Shown here: one piece after another, positions 1-13,273 of the stretch
Position numbering within the stretch: position 1 is the first letter of the stretch
Layout of the letters: the number at the start of each line of letters is the position of its first letter
DNA from: Paramarasmius palmivorus
Lineage: Eukaryota > Basidiomycota > Agaricomycetes > Agaricales > Marasmiaceae
DNA: 64,000 nucleotides
Reading direction: 5' to 3'
Assembly (NCBI GenBank): GCA_037176845.1
Contig: JAYKXP010000007.1
Coordinates: 434,001 to 498,000 of the forward strand
Position numbers and translations under genes: made by a program
Notes under the pieces: model-generated
The model's database searches: none
What the model was told of the DNA's origin: nothing
What the model saw: only the letters and a program-made list of their open reading frames with translations

Positions 1-925
1 CGAGTGGGCATCGTTAATTAATAACTTGAAATCGTGATTATCATGGTGTTGATCAGGTATCGGAGCTCGAGATAAGCAGCCAACCAGTACTCTGCTGAAG
101 ACAGGATGCTGAGAATCTTGGTCCTGAGACTCAGAGGAGGGGCCGAAGCCTTGCGTCCTTGGCTGCCGTCGCGTACATTGCGAAAACTGAATGTCCTGAG
201 CACGTAAATAATTAGGTGCTGCGATCCCATGATTGAGGTGTGGGGTAAGATTAGACAGAAAGCTTGCAGATGATAGTGGCACCGATGCCAATTATGACGC
301 ACCTCAGTCAGTTTTTCGGTTCGCAGTTAGATAGAAAATAACCCTTGAAACGAGTAACTTGGAGTTGCCAGCTCGGCAACTAATCTGATGTCAATGTAAC
401 GACAAGCCGACGGTGACAGGAATCTCACTACGGTATCAATTAGGTTCACCAAGCCGGGTAAACAAGTAAGAACATACCCTACGTAGTAGTACGAGTGGGA
501 GCTTTCTATGCGAGTCCGAGAACGTACAGTATCGGTGAATTCGTTGACCGGGGTTCTAGATGGTTCTAGTTGCCGGAATGTATAACGTTGAACAGCATGA
601 ATCTTGACCTAGAAGTAGAACCATGAGTTTTGATTGAGAACCGTACAGACCGCAGTTGTCAGATTCTAAGGTGCGAAAAGTTTATACACAGACCAAACGA
701 GGTGGGTTACTCTTCGACCAGGTGATAGGCACATTTGGGCATAGCTGCCTCGTATCTTGACAGAATTGTCATGAGATCGACCAGAACATATTGAGGCCCT
801 AAAGACAAGATATCGTGGATCTTGACACTCGAACCAGAAGCGTTAGAGCCGGTCTCAAGAGGCAAATCCCTTTACAGACTGACCAGATACACATACATCA
901 GGTCCTCACGAATATGATACACATC
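1..925. other. No gene recognised
   Basis: Short open frames exist on both strands but none has a recognisable domain or a convincing splice pattern. The right edge touches the 3' end of the DHX35-type gene, whose stop codon lies at 926-928, so its 3' UTR should fall here. Confidence 0.5.
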
Positions 926-3732
<2,807 letters not shown>

Positions 3733-4491
3733 GAAGGAAGGTGAGTAAGGCGTAGACGCGTCGGCGCCAATTCAGGGTCCCATCCTCGATCCCCAGCTTC
3801 ATCGTAGTCACTGTTCGGATATCTCTCTCTACCTTTCCAGGATCCCTTCACACGAAGTCAAGTTATTCTCAATTTTAAGACCCCAAGCCGTGGTTGCAGA
3901 CCCAAGTACTTACTATATCCACACAGGCTCCCGCATTGATCAAGCTCCGAATACGCACGTAAAGATAGGACCAAAATCGTGTTATCATTGCAACAACAAT
4001 ACTAAAAGTACAACAAACCACTCCGAAGAGTGGAGGAAAACCCAAAAATTATATCAAGAAATCCGCAATCTCCAAAATCCATTTGCTGGATCCCGCAACG
4101 CCTCAAACAGAAGCATCACATAGAAGCCAGCAAAAAGAAAATGAGAAAAAGCGAACCCTCAAAGAGGATTCCCCTGACGACACAAGCCAGTACTGCAATA
4201 GCAAGGTCATCGTGCCTCCGAGTTGCAAGCAGAGCTCGAAGGGCGGGGGCGGCAAAAATTGTATAACCTTCAATAATGGCGGTGCCATTATACAAGAGGT
4301 TAATCTTGTAAGAACAGATACTACACTTGATCTAAGCCAAAAGGCCAGAGTGGTAAGGAATCAAAATGTTGACGCGCGGCTTTTATAGGTTTTCGGAGTG
4401 CGCACGGACCAGGTGAGGATGCACGTGATTGGATGTGTTCTTCACGAGCGCTTGCGAGGTTTCTGTCCGTCGAAAATCCTGTCTCTGGCAG
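3733..4491. other. Intergenic, no gene recognised
   Basis: Only short, overlapping open frames on both strands without domain features. It should contain the promoter of the DHX35-type gene (-) and of the small coiled-coil gene starting at 4492 (+). Confidence 0.5.
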
Positions 4492-4829
4492 ATGGGAGGT
4501 ATGTCCCAAGTTCGTTCCTTTAGTTTCTGTATATGGGTTCATATTTGCATACAGCCTCCCGTGCACGAAAACGTCAACTGGCAATAGCTCGAGCTTCTCG
4601 TTCCTTTAGCAAAACTCCCACTCAAAACGAAGAAAACACATGCCCTGCCTCAGCTTCATCTACAAACCACGTCAAGAAACTGGAAAAGCAAGTATCTAGT
4701 CTTAAAAAAGACTTGAGGAACGCATTGAGCCGGGAGAAGCGTCATAATGACGCGAAGGACAGCTGGAAAAAGCAGAAGAAGGATTGGGGGAATGAGAAGC
4801 TAGGAGAAAGGAGCAGCGGTGATCCCTAA
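4492..4829 (+). CDS. Small basic coiled-coil (bZIP-like) protein, 93 aa
   Basis: Exon 1 is only ATGGGAG (4492-4498). A 56-bp intron with donor gtatgt and acceptor acag follows, and exon 2 runs 4555-4829 to a stop, giving 93 aa. The product starts MGASRARKRQLAIARASRSF, an arginine-rich basic stretch, then a low-complexity linker, then a charged helical segment (VKKLEKQVSSLKKDL and onward) with heptad-spaced leucines, so a basic region plus coiled coil. It is shorter and looser than a true bZIP factor, and I do not recognise a named family. The exon/intron design is supported by a second copy near 41.3-41.6 kb, which keeps the ATG, intron and basic region but is frameshifted. It could be a real small gene or the N-terminal piece of an old mobile element. 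Function unknown. Confidence 0.5.
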
Positions 4830-4842
4830 GCAAGATACAGAA

Positions 4843-4915
4843 GAATACAGATAACCATTGGAATTCATCCAGGTTAAATCGTAAAACCTCGTCTACGTAG
4901 GTCTTCCTATGCGCA
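4843..4915 (-). repeat. Diverged copy of the WD40 gene's last codons
   Basis: Read on the minus strand this stretch gives RKTYVDEVLRFNLDEF, resembling the C-terminal GKTYVYEGLHLDRF of the WD40 gene ending at 38249. A closer copy of the same stretch lies at 41233-41325 in opposite orientation. Similarity is by eye and fades outside these limits. Confidence 0.35.
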
Positions 4916-6066
4916 ATGCGCGTTGTCGAGCGTGGACACGACCCCTTTATACAAACGCTGAAGAGTCGGCGCTTTACTAGCGCGACATTCCCATCTTTCG
5001 CTGTGCTTGTTCTTCTCTCGACCAACAAATCGTTACGCAACTCTCAGAAGACTTGGCTGAGTACTATCAGACAACTTGAAGGGCCACGCAATATATCCTC
5101 GATTCTCAGGACTTGTGGTCGCAAATGCACCAGAAGCTTCACACGTGCTCCCTCTCCCAGAAATGCGATGCGGGATTCAGTTCTTAGTTGTAAAGCGAGA
5201 GTCAGACTGTGTAGAGTGTAACACAGCGTGCGTTTCCAAAATCCTTTCCTCTTCCTGCTCTGATATTGATATCCAGGCTGATGAGCATCTTGTGGTCCGA
5301 TGACGATCCATGGCCACAAGGGATTTCGAACGTCACCATCCTCATTGTCCAGCTTCTGTCCTTTGTGATGTCGCGAGTCTCCTTTGGAGTCCCACTACAC
5401 GATTGCATGATGAATCTAAGGAGGCTCCGGTTTCGGCTAGGCTTTTCAGACTAACTGTCTCTGGACGCCCATGGTCATCATAGGTGGCCGATGGCAGAAT
5501 ACAGGTTCTCTCTCAAGCTGCCTGGATTCCAAAGTATCTGGCTCATTGTTCCCCTGCAGGTCGACTGCTTGCTGATGAAACCACCGCGCAATATCGTGCA
5601 TTGGCGTGGATGAACATCAATTCGGTCAAAATCAATAATACACCTGTCATCCTCCTTTCACGGCCTTGGGCACCGTCTTATCACACAATTCACCTCCGCT
5701 TCTTTGCTGCAATGTTGGCGTTCGTGTCGTTTCTCGGAGTGAGCCCGTTGCTCCACATTACAAAGCGTCAATGAAACTACGTAGCGCAACAGAAAATACA
5801 GTGATTTCACGGCAAGGAGCACGCTCGGAGGTCCCACGTCGGACGTACTTTGTCGGCCAAGATTGCACAGATGACATCCGGTCGAGCGCTTGTCCTCTTT
5901 CCATTCCAGTCAGAGAAGCGGAGAACTCAAGATCCAGCTATCATGTTGACAACCTCCATTCGTCGATTAATATTCTCGAGGCTCGTCGTGGGTTGGACCC
6001 AGTCTTCTACGCGTGCTTTGCTTGTACTTGCGGTCTCAGATATCCGTCTATTCATTCACCAGAGGG
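4916..6066. other. No gene recognised
   Basis: Several open frames up to 167 codons exist but overlap each other, lack domain features and show no conserved splice pattern. The right end should hold upstream control sequence of the secreted-protein gene. Confidence 0.45.
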
Positions 6067-6073
6067 ATATAAG
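6067..6073 (+). promoter_or_regulatory. TATA-like box of the secreted-protein gene
   Basis: ATATAAG lies about 115 bp before the ATG at 6188. Between them is a plausible 5' UTR intron (donor gtatag near 6125, acceptor atcag just before the start), so the spacing fits a TATA-directed start site. Inference from position only. Confidence 0.4.
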
Positions 6074-6187
6074 GCCCCTGTCACTTTTGGGGACATTTCA
6101 TCATCCTCTTCTCTCTTCAGTTTAGGTATAGTTTTCCCTCACTGCTTCTACTCTTACTCACGACACTGATAATCCAATCAGACCTCC

Positions 6188-6700
6188 ATGATGCGCTTCT
6201 CTGCTGTTTTCATCGCTCTTGTCACTGCTGGCTTCACTGTTGCTCAAGAAGCTGTTCGCTTTGGCACAGTCGATGTAATTGGCAACGCTCAAATCACCCC
6301 TGGCCAGGCATGCATCATCATCATATTCTCGAGTAAATAGACAATGGCTAACACGATGCATATAGAACTTTGATATACACTACGATGCTTCCAAGGCTCG
6401 CAACCATCCCTTGTTCGTTGATTTCTTTGTGCAGGGCAAATTCGCCAACGGAAACCCAACTCCTCGCTTACTTCTTTCCCGTAACGAGTTTGGTGCCGAC
6501 ACTGTAACCCTTGACAAGACCGCTACTGTTAGTCTTATAGTATGTGGCTGTAGTTTTAGACTAACTCTTCTTGTTTCTAGTTGCCTCCTGTTGACACCCT
6601 TGGCGAAACCAATAGCTGGTTGCTTTGGGCCGATGTTACATTTCCTCAGGATGGGTTTGTCATGGTCGGAGGAACTAGCGCGCCATTCACCGTTGCTTGA
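6188..6700 (+). CDS. Small secreted cysteine-free protein, 133 aa
   Basis: Three exons (6188-6307, 6366-6527, 6581-6700) give 133 aa in one frame. Residues 1-19 (MMRFSAVFIALVTAGFTVA) form a clear signal peptide with a cleavage site after AVA-like residues. The mature part has no cysteine and looks beta-rich, with AQITPGQNFDIHYDA near the start and GGTSAPFTVA at the end. That layout recalls fungal extracellular beta-sandwich proteins of the Kre9/Knh1 N-terminal type, but the match is weak. Intron 1 uses a GC donor (CAG|GCATGC) with a normal AG acceptor. No in-frame GT alternative works, because the nearby gtaaat donor gives a 33-bp intron and an immediate stop. The gene sits between two repeat segments and has no counterpart in the right arm of the inverted duplication. 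Likely extracellular; function unknown. Confidence 0.72.
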
Positions 6701-7077
6701 AGAGTTTTTTTTGTGAACGTAGCTAATGCAATAATTATGATAATTACGATAATCTGGGATGTGCTAAAGAGTGGGAGATGTTCATTAGATGCAAATAACC
6801 GATTTGGCTTTTAAGTCCCAGCAAAAACCACTTGGGTAGGAGCAGCTTGGCAGGAAATTGCAGACAGTGGTAGATATATTGTGGTTACTACACAGCTAGT
6901 GCAATGACCAATTACTTATGGACTCAGTGCGCAAACTGAGCATTGGCAGTGGATTTAACAACACTGATCTCTTCTCAAAGTTGGAGTCTAAGTATTCATA
7001 CAGCGCCAGAAACCTCAAAATTCACGGTAGCGGGAACTGCCGTTGCCGGCCCTACCGACGCTTATACTGAATGTTCT
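6701..7077. other. Intergenic, no gene recognised
   Basis: AT-rich sequence after the stop of the secreted-protein gene. No gene seen. Confidence 0.5.
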
Positions 7078-7194
7078 CGCATATATACAAAAAATGGAGG
7101 GAGCCAGTAGGTATATTCCTTATGCAATAGAAACATCAAAGCACACGGCGAAAAACATAAAACAAGTCCGTAAAGCTAATTGGGTAACGTCGAT

Positions 7195-8509
7195 TCAAAA
7201 TTTCAAGTTCTCTTCCACGATCTGGGGTATCCTGCCGTCAATCCTCGACGCAACAGAAACCAAATCATTCTAGTAGACGATAATCAACGTTAAACCAGGC
7301 AAACACACCAAAAAAAACGACGGAAACATACCCAAAACCTGGTTTCCAGCTGCTCATTGAGAGCATCATCACTGGGTTCCACAATATCGGTAAAGGAAGC
7401 GTATCCACCGGGCATCTTTTCGTGTTCAGCAAGAGCCGCATAAACAAGCTGTCGACCGCCTTCTTCCATTGTCAAAGCAAGGGCCTTCTCCATCAAACAA
7501 TTGAACACGGCCTGTAGACCCGACATGTCTCTCCGCAACTCGGAATAACAGAATCCAGGGTTGACCGCGGAGACGACGACAGAAGGGTTGGGTCCGATGT
7601 GTCTTTGGAGTGCCTGAGTGAACAGGACATTGAGAACTGTACATTCAGAAGGGTTGAGCTAGGTTCGTGACCACAAAGTAGAGGAAGGAGACCCACGCTT
7701 GGTGTCGTTATACTTTGCGGTATGACCACTATCCAAGACAATATTCAGAGAAGGTAGAGATGATCAGGATAATTCGATTGCTCACGTTCGCTTGAAATAC
7801 GCTTCACTGGACATCTCTTCGAGTATGTTGGAGGTGCCTTTCTTGATCTCCTTATCCCTGGGAAGGTTGGAGAAATAGTGTAAATCACTAGACACATTGA
7901 CAATGCGTGCAGTCACGGAGTGCTGTTTCGAAGTCCTCAGCATAATGGGGAGGAGAAGCAACGCATGGAGAGCAGGCGCGAGGGCGTTCACTTGTAAGCT
8001 GAGAATTAGAGGTCAATAACCTACACTGACTCAAATCATCCCAAGGCTCACATTGTTGCCCAACCATCGTTAGTGGTTTCATATGTTTGTGGTGCCGTAG
8101 CACCTGCATTCTCGATAAGGACATCCAATCGTTCGCCTTCCTTCTCAAACCTGTCCACAAATGACTTGACCGAAGCAAAGCTAGCGAGATCGAGTGTCCA
8201 TACTTCAGCGTTCTTGTATCCAGTGTCAGCGCTAAGCTCTGGTAAAAATGAATCAGCTTGATGCTAGTAGATTGAACGACACTATACATCGCACGCACTT
8301 GAAACAGCCTCCTCTCCCTTCTTCTGATTCCGACAACACATAATAAGCCTCTTCGGATTCATACTCGCGATATGCTTGCAAGCTTCGAATCCTAAACCAG
8401 TGTTTGCACCAGTGACAACGACGACCCTGCCTGTGAGATCGACTTTGACGACTGGTTTTTGCTTGGAGTATTGGTCTCGAAAGAGACGAGTCATTGTGTA
8501 CTTTGCCAT
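7195..8509 (-). CDS. Short-chain dehydrogenase/reductase SDR1 (340 aa)
   Basis: NAD(P)-dependent oxidoreductase of the classical SDR fold, closest in style to the retinol-dehydrogenase/WWOX-like group; substrate unknown. Six exons, same structure as SDR2-4. Seen: cofactor loop TGANTGLG (residues about 33-40), ENAG in place of NNAG, catalytic Ser in VNVSSDLH (about 167-174), YNDTK as the YxxxK active site (about 210-214), then NPGF. No signal peptide or membrane segment. The ATG at 8509 (MAKYTMTRLF) is conserved in all four copies. All introns keep GT-AG ends and no stop interrupts the frame, so this copy should be functional. It is the inverted duplicate of SDR2 at 38926. Its upstream region lacks most of a motif shared by the other three copies, so expression may differ. 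Confidence 0.88.
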
Positions 8510-9076
8510 GGTTTGGGATTGTGTGTTGATTCGATTCTGGAGAGTCCATTGCTTAAGAAGGGGTGTTGTGTTGGTGTTGTGTCAATGGAGGTTTGAGAAA
8601 AAGGAAGGTATCCGGCCGGAAGTGACGCGTCTTGACAGACATTGGAATCTACTTTATCGTCTACTCAGCTCCCATCACTGAATTTCGGTGATGCGGAAAA
8701 GCATAAATGACAGAATAGTATAGAACAAGACAGCATACATGTTCTATTCAGCTCCCACGTGCGGTGATCTGGACAAGCATAATTGACAAAACAGAGATGC
8801 ATACCCAGCGCCTGTGGATGCACATTGTTAGCGGTTGTTCATGGTGGAGAAGTGTACCCGTACGCGTGTGATATAGCCAAGTCTAAAGATCTGAAGGTCC
8901 CTACGAAAATTAGGCCCATTTGCGTCAGCTGCCCTGACTGTGGATGCACACTGTTAGTACTATATGGCCGTGTTAAGGGTGGTGAAGTTTGCCCGTTCTG
9001 ACGCATATGCGTGTGATAGCCAAGTCTGAAGTTGAAGCTAGCAATACAACAAAATGCCAAAGAATACAAATAACAA

Positions 9077-9872
9077 TTAGAGTCTATCCAGGTGTAAGCC
9101 CTCATACACATACGTCTTCCCATCCGCATCGCCGCTAGAGAAATGAAGCTCGACATCTGCATCGTAAATTTAGAGGAACTCACGTACAGTGTTCACCCTT
9201 GGAGCGGTCCTGTACCCGATGTCTGCACTAGAATCCGGCCGTTCTCTTCCTCTCCTAGTCCACAAACGAACACATCCTGTGAGCCGTTGATGTTTTAATG
9301 TTAACACCCACCAATTCGAGTACGCTTTGAAAATTGAATGCTCACCATCACTCCCACCCGTGACCAACCCAAGCCGATGATCTGAAGACTGGATCCACTC
9401 GACATTATTGATCCCATACGCCCTCGTTCCTGGACTTGTCCTGTATATACAATACGTCTTGCCTTCCTCCTAACATGCGGGAATTATACACATGCGTGCG
9501 GTTATCGTTCCGTGCCACTGCAAGGTGGGCTGAATACTGCGCGATTTACCGCCCCTCATCATCAGGTGCTAGGGGGAAGGCGGAGAAGTCGAACGTTGAG
9601 AGACCGTAGGCTGTTTCCCCTGCCGAGCAATATCATAGAGGTTGATAAAGTTTTCGTTTTCGGTGTCACTACAGGTGAAAAGAGCTAAACGTCCACCTAA
9701 AAGAACTATCAATACGAAATGTATGCATACGAGTAGGAGGCTACTTACCGTCCGACGGTGAGAGACACAATCCTGTAGGTTGAAGGCAAACCGACCGTCG
9801 GTGGTGAAAGCCTTATGGACGAGTCCGGAATGATCATCGGCCTTGGTCGGTTCAGAACAAGCAAAAATGTAC
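9077..9872 (-). pseudogene. Truncated WD40-protein copy
   Basis: Corresponds to the last roughly 890 bp of the WD40 gene ending at 38249, including its final introns and terminal residues (ending GLHLDRL and stop at 9077-9079). It starts abruptly at about 9872, where similarity to 37362 stops, so there is no promoter or N-terminal half. Compared with the intact gene, the penultimate exon has lost about 14 bp after VRLW, another block before the ASADIGY codons, and a further block after it, which breaks the frame. A remnant of the duplication event and not a functional gene. Confidence 0.8.
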
Positions 9873-11000
9873 TGTGTTTGTGCGGCATGCGAAGGAGTGA
9901 GTGGAAGAAGTTGCCTAGCGGAAAACAGTGACTGTAGTATATGGTGGGCGTTGTGATAAGGATCCTATACTACTTAGCCGACTCCTAGTCATGGGCGCGA
10001 ATGAGAGGCAGCGAGAACGCGAGTAGCAAGCGAAGCACACTAGATGAACCACATAAAGCCTGCATATTTCGACCATAACGCATGGATGTCGAGGCCACAT
10101 CGACGAAAAGGTACAAGCCGTGAGAATGCCTTCCACGCCAGTTCCTCTTTAGCGCCTGAACACAGCGGATTCGGAACACCACGACAAAGCCTGTATCAAT
10201 TACAAGGTATTCGTTCAGGCCTGCCTCTTCAGCTAACGAGCTCTGTGATCCACGGGTTTTGAGGCAGGACTCGCATCTCCTTGGACCTTGTTGACCCCAG
10301 TGGAACCTTCAAAGCTTCAATCAATGGTCTAGACGCGACCTCCCCTCAAATCGCCGCAAGTCTCGAATTCTAGGGTACAGCATCTAAAAGACCATTCATT
10401 ACGAGCTCGAACGATATACTAGACTCTCCTAGAGCTCCTACCTCCACGGACTACTATGACGTTCTCTTCAATCTACAGTCTTGAACCTGCCTAGACCAAC
10501 CTGCACAATGATAAAACCCCCACTGAGTGCAGGGGATGAAGGCAGTAAACAAACTCACCCCACTCTTACTTACCCAAAGGTGGGTTCTTTCTCGTTCTAT
10601 ACTTTTTCGTTGGTGCTGATGAGGGTTGTAGACGCTGTAAATGAGCCCACTCACGCAATCTATCTGGACATTGATTCTTATTGCGTCTGGAGAACGGAAG
10701 CGATAGCATTGATCAAGACTTATGATTATGGTATGTTATCACGATGTCTGGGTGTGTGTAATGCCAGTGAGCTGACTTGCGAGGTAGATGAACATACCCC
10801 CACTCCCAGTCAGTCATGGTGATCTCTTTTTCGGTCAACACTGGAATTGACGTCCTCTGTAGAACACAATGAAATACTGTACAATAGAATACAATAACCA
10901 CTGTATCATGTATCATTATCAAAATTTAGCACCTCTCTGAGTCTTTCACCTTTACGCGCGACCGAAAGCACGTGCACTGACTCTTCCTCTCCTCACCACC
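9873..11000. other. Intergenic, no gene recognised
   Basis: Open frames up to 113 codons (for example 10481-10822) have no domain features, and neighbouring frames overlap. No similarity to the WD40 gene upstream of the duplication breakpoint was seen. The right end is the TAF4 promoter. Confidence 0.5.
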
Positions 11001-12594
11001 ATGTCGTCCACCCCCCAACCCCAACCCCAACCCGTAAAATCCGAAGAACCTCCAATGCACTCACTCACACCCACCCCTTCCACACCAGCAACTCCCCAAG
11101 CTTACACATGGGCAATCGACCCAGCTTTACAAACTCAATCCGCCACTCCAGCTCAAAATACCACCACCGCCACACCCACACCAGCCCCAACGACAACGAC
11201 AACCCCAGCACCTGCACCGGCACCTACGACATACCAATACGCCCAGCCCGGTTCGACTGGGACGTATCAGTATGGGTATTATCCTGGATATTATGGATAT
11301 CATGCACAGGCTGGAACGGCTGCTGCACCTACAGCTACACCAGCTACTTCTACACCAGCAGCGAACACTACCGCCTCTACCACTGCCGCCAACAACGCCA
11401 ACAACAGTCAGGTCGACTCATCAGACATCGCGACACTAAACGACGCCCTAGGCAGCGCAGGTGTCGATTTGCGCGCCGAAGAAGAGTCTTTACAAACGCA
11501 AACATCGTCTTTTCGGACTTCCAATACCTACCTATCGGCTCAACACCAACATGGAGATAGAACGAGAAAACAGCCTCCTGCGCCAGCGTTTAATACGACT
11601 TTTATTGGTGCTACTATGAAGAGTGCGTTTCTTCCTTTTTGTTCTTACTACCTAGCTAATGGAGGCGTGACAGCAATTGGCACGCAACACAAAATAACAC
11701 GTATCCCAGAAGACTCCGTCAACTACCTCTCCCTCGCTCTACGCGCCCGACTAGGAGACCTAATAACCAACATGATAAAAGCCTCCACACACCGAACCTC
11801 TACGCAATTCGACCGTCCAGCAACACTCTACCCAACTCCCTCAATCGATACTACGAAAGGAGGCGTAATCGTCTCCCCCGACGGTTCTTCCCAACAAGTC
11901 ACCGAAGCGATGGTCACGGACCCCATACCAATGTGGTCGATATTGATAAGAAGCGATGTGGCGAAACAGCTTGGGGCGATTGAGAAAGTTGAACGAGAGG
12001 AAGAGTTGAGAGTTAGGAGGGAGAGGAAGGAGAGGGCGGAGTTGGCTGCTAGTCATGCGGCTGCGCTTGCTGCTGCTAGCGCTGGGGGTTCTGGGGCAGG
12101 TGGTGCTGGGGCAGGCGCAGGGGGCGATGGGGATGAGGATGGTCAGCCGAAGAAGAAGAGGAAGAAGGAGGGGCCTGGGGTTACTGCTAGGAATATGAGG
12201 TGTGTAAAGACATCTTGCTCTGGTAAGTTGATAGGCTAATTGGTGGTCTAGTGAGGACGTTCGAAAGAAAATGTCGAATGCGGTTGCATCGCAAGCTGCT
12301 GGTCTTGGGGGTAGGTATGCGTGGATGACGGCGGCGAATGCGAATGCGCCGCCGCCACCTAAGAAGGCGCAGGCTTCTACGCCAGCACCAACTAATAACC
12401 CCGCTACTATGTCGTCTGGGGCGCCTTCAACACCGACGCCGACGTCGAAAGTGTACACAGCGACGACTGGGACGGGGGCGATGAAGGTGGATGAAGATCC
12501 GAGGACGAAGGTTACGATGCGTGATGCGATGTTTGTGGTTAGTACGGAGAGAGGACATGGTGGTGGAAGGGGGGCTGCTAGGGGTTGGACGTAG
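11001..12594 (+). CDS. TAF4: Transcription initiation factor TFIID subunit TAF4
   Basis: Three exons (11001-11622, 11674-12199, 12252-12594) give 496 aa. Known role: TAF4 pairs with TAF12 through a histone fold and helps hold TFIID together during RNA polymerase II initiation in the nucleus. Seen: residues 1-130 are rich in Pro, Thr, Gln and Ala; a conserved block follows with VDSSDIATLNDALGSAGVDL; then the TAF4 histone-fold region (HKITRIPEDSVNYLSLALRA, DLITNMIKAS); an Ala/Glu/Arg-rich helix (EKVEREEELRVRRERKERAE); a Lys-rich nuclear signal (PKKKRKKEG); and the C-terminal conserved segment ending TMRDAMFVVSTERG. The start codon follows a CACC context. The antisense frame of 205 codons across the 3' half is a shadow caused by codon bias. 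Confidence 0.92.
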
Positions 12595-13273
12595 GATGCT
12601 TGGTGTATTTTAGAATTTTGAAAGATGTGCTTGTATTATTTTTGGTGAGAGAGGCTATCTTTGTGAGACGCTGCGTTGTTTCTTTTCATTCTTCCGTCGA
12701 TCTACCTACAACATGCACTTCACCATGACCCACCTACGTCTATGCCATATCCATCCCGGTCGAATGTTTCACCTACATACACCAGTCTTGCAATGACCTA
12801 ACGCAAGTCAAGTTCTGGAGCTCTATCTTGCTTGGGAACGCTGTTTGAGGACCGAAAAGGCCTCAACACGAATCTCAGGCCGGCTTTTTCGAATTTTTCA
12901 GAGGTAGCTGGTAGCCAATGGCCTGAAGCTCGCCTGTGACTCACTGAAGGCGAGAGTTGCGTTAGGGAGTTCTGTGTTGGTTTGACAAGAAAAGGCGGAG
13001 AAAATGATTCTATGTATAGCTCTTGATTGTTCACGTACACATCAGATAGTGCTACCTAAACGTTATTTAACTCTGATTTCGCAGTAAGCCAACCAGCGAA
13101 TAACATACGTCTTTATTTTCGAGCTCGAATCTATCTTTGTTGTGGCCGCAGCGTCACTGTGACGCGTTAGCCGTTATTACCCCAGATCTTTCCTTTCACT
13201 CTTCCATTCATCTACCTACAACCCCGTCTCAAATCTCACATCCCACATCTCACCGCAACACTAAACATACACA
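12595..13273. other. Intergenic, no gene recognised
   Basis: Holds the TAF4 3' flank and the upstream region of the USP-like gene. Nothing else recognised. Confidence 0.5.

Larger units (their letters stand above)
7078..9872. repeat. Left arm of inverted segmental duplication
   Basis: The reverse complement of this segment matches 37362-40317 through three blocks in the same order: the 3' part of a WD40 gene, the spacer, and a complete SDR gene with its 3' flank. Exons of the SDR are nearly identical between arms. The left arm carries a roughly 145-bp deletion upstream of SDR1 (relative to 38675-38823) and several indels in the WD40 part. The outer limits were placed where eye alignment fails, near gcatatata at 7078 and near the segment corresponding to AGTACATTTT at 9872. 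Confidence 0.88.

Noticed and set aside
5549..5565. CTGCAGGTCGAC, the PstI-SalI core of common cloning polylinkers
   Set aside because: The flanking bases do not continue the vector sequence on either side, so this is most likely a chance match and not contamination.
5666..6169. 167-codon plus-strand frame before the secreted-protein gene
   Set aside because: It overlaps the likely promoter and 5' UTR of that gene and shows no domain features.
11841..12458. 205-codon open frame antisense to TAF4
   Set aside because: It lies opposite a well-supported gene and has only low-complexity content; a codon-bias shadow.
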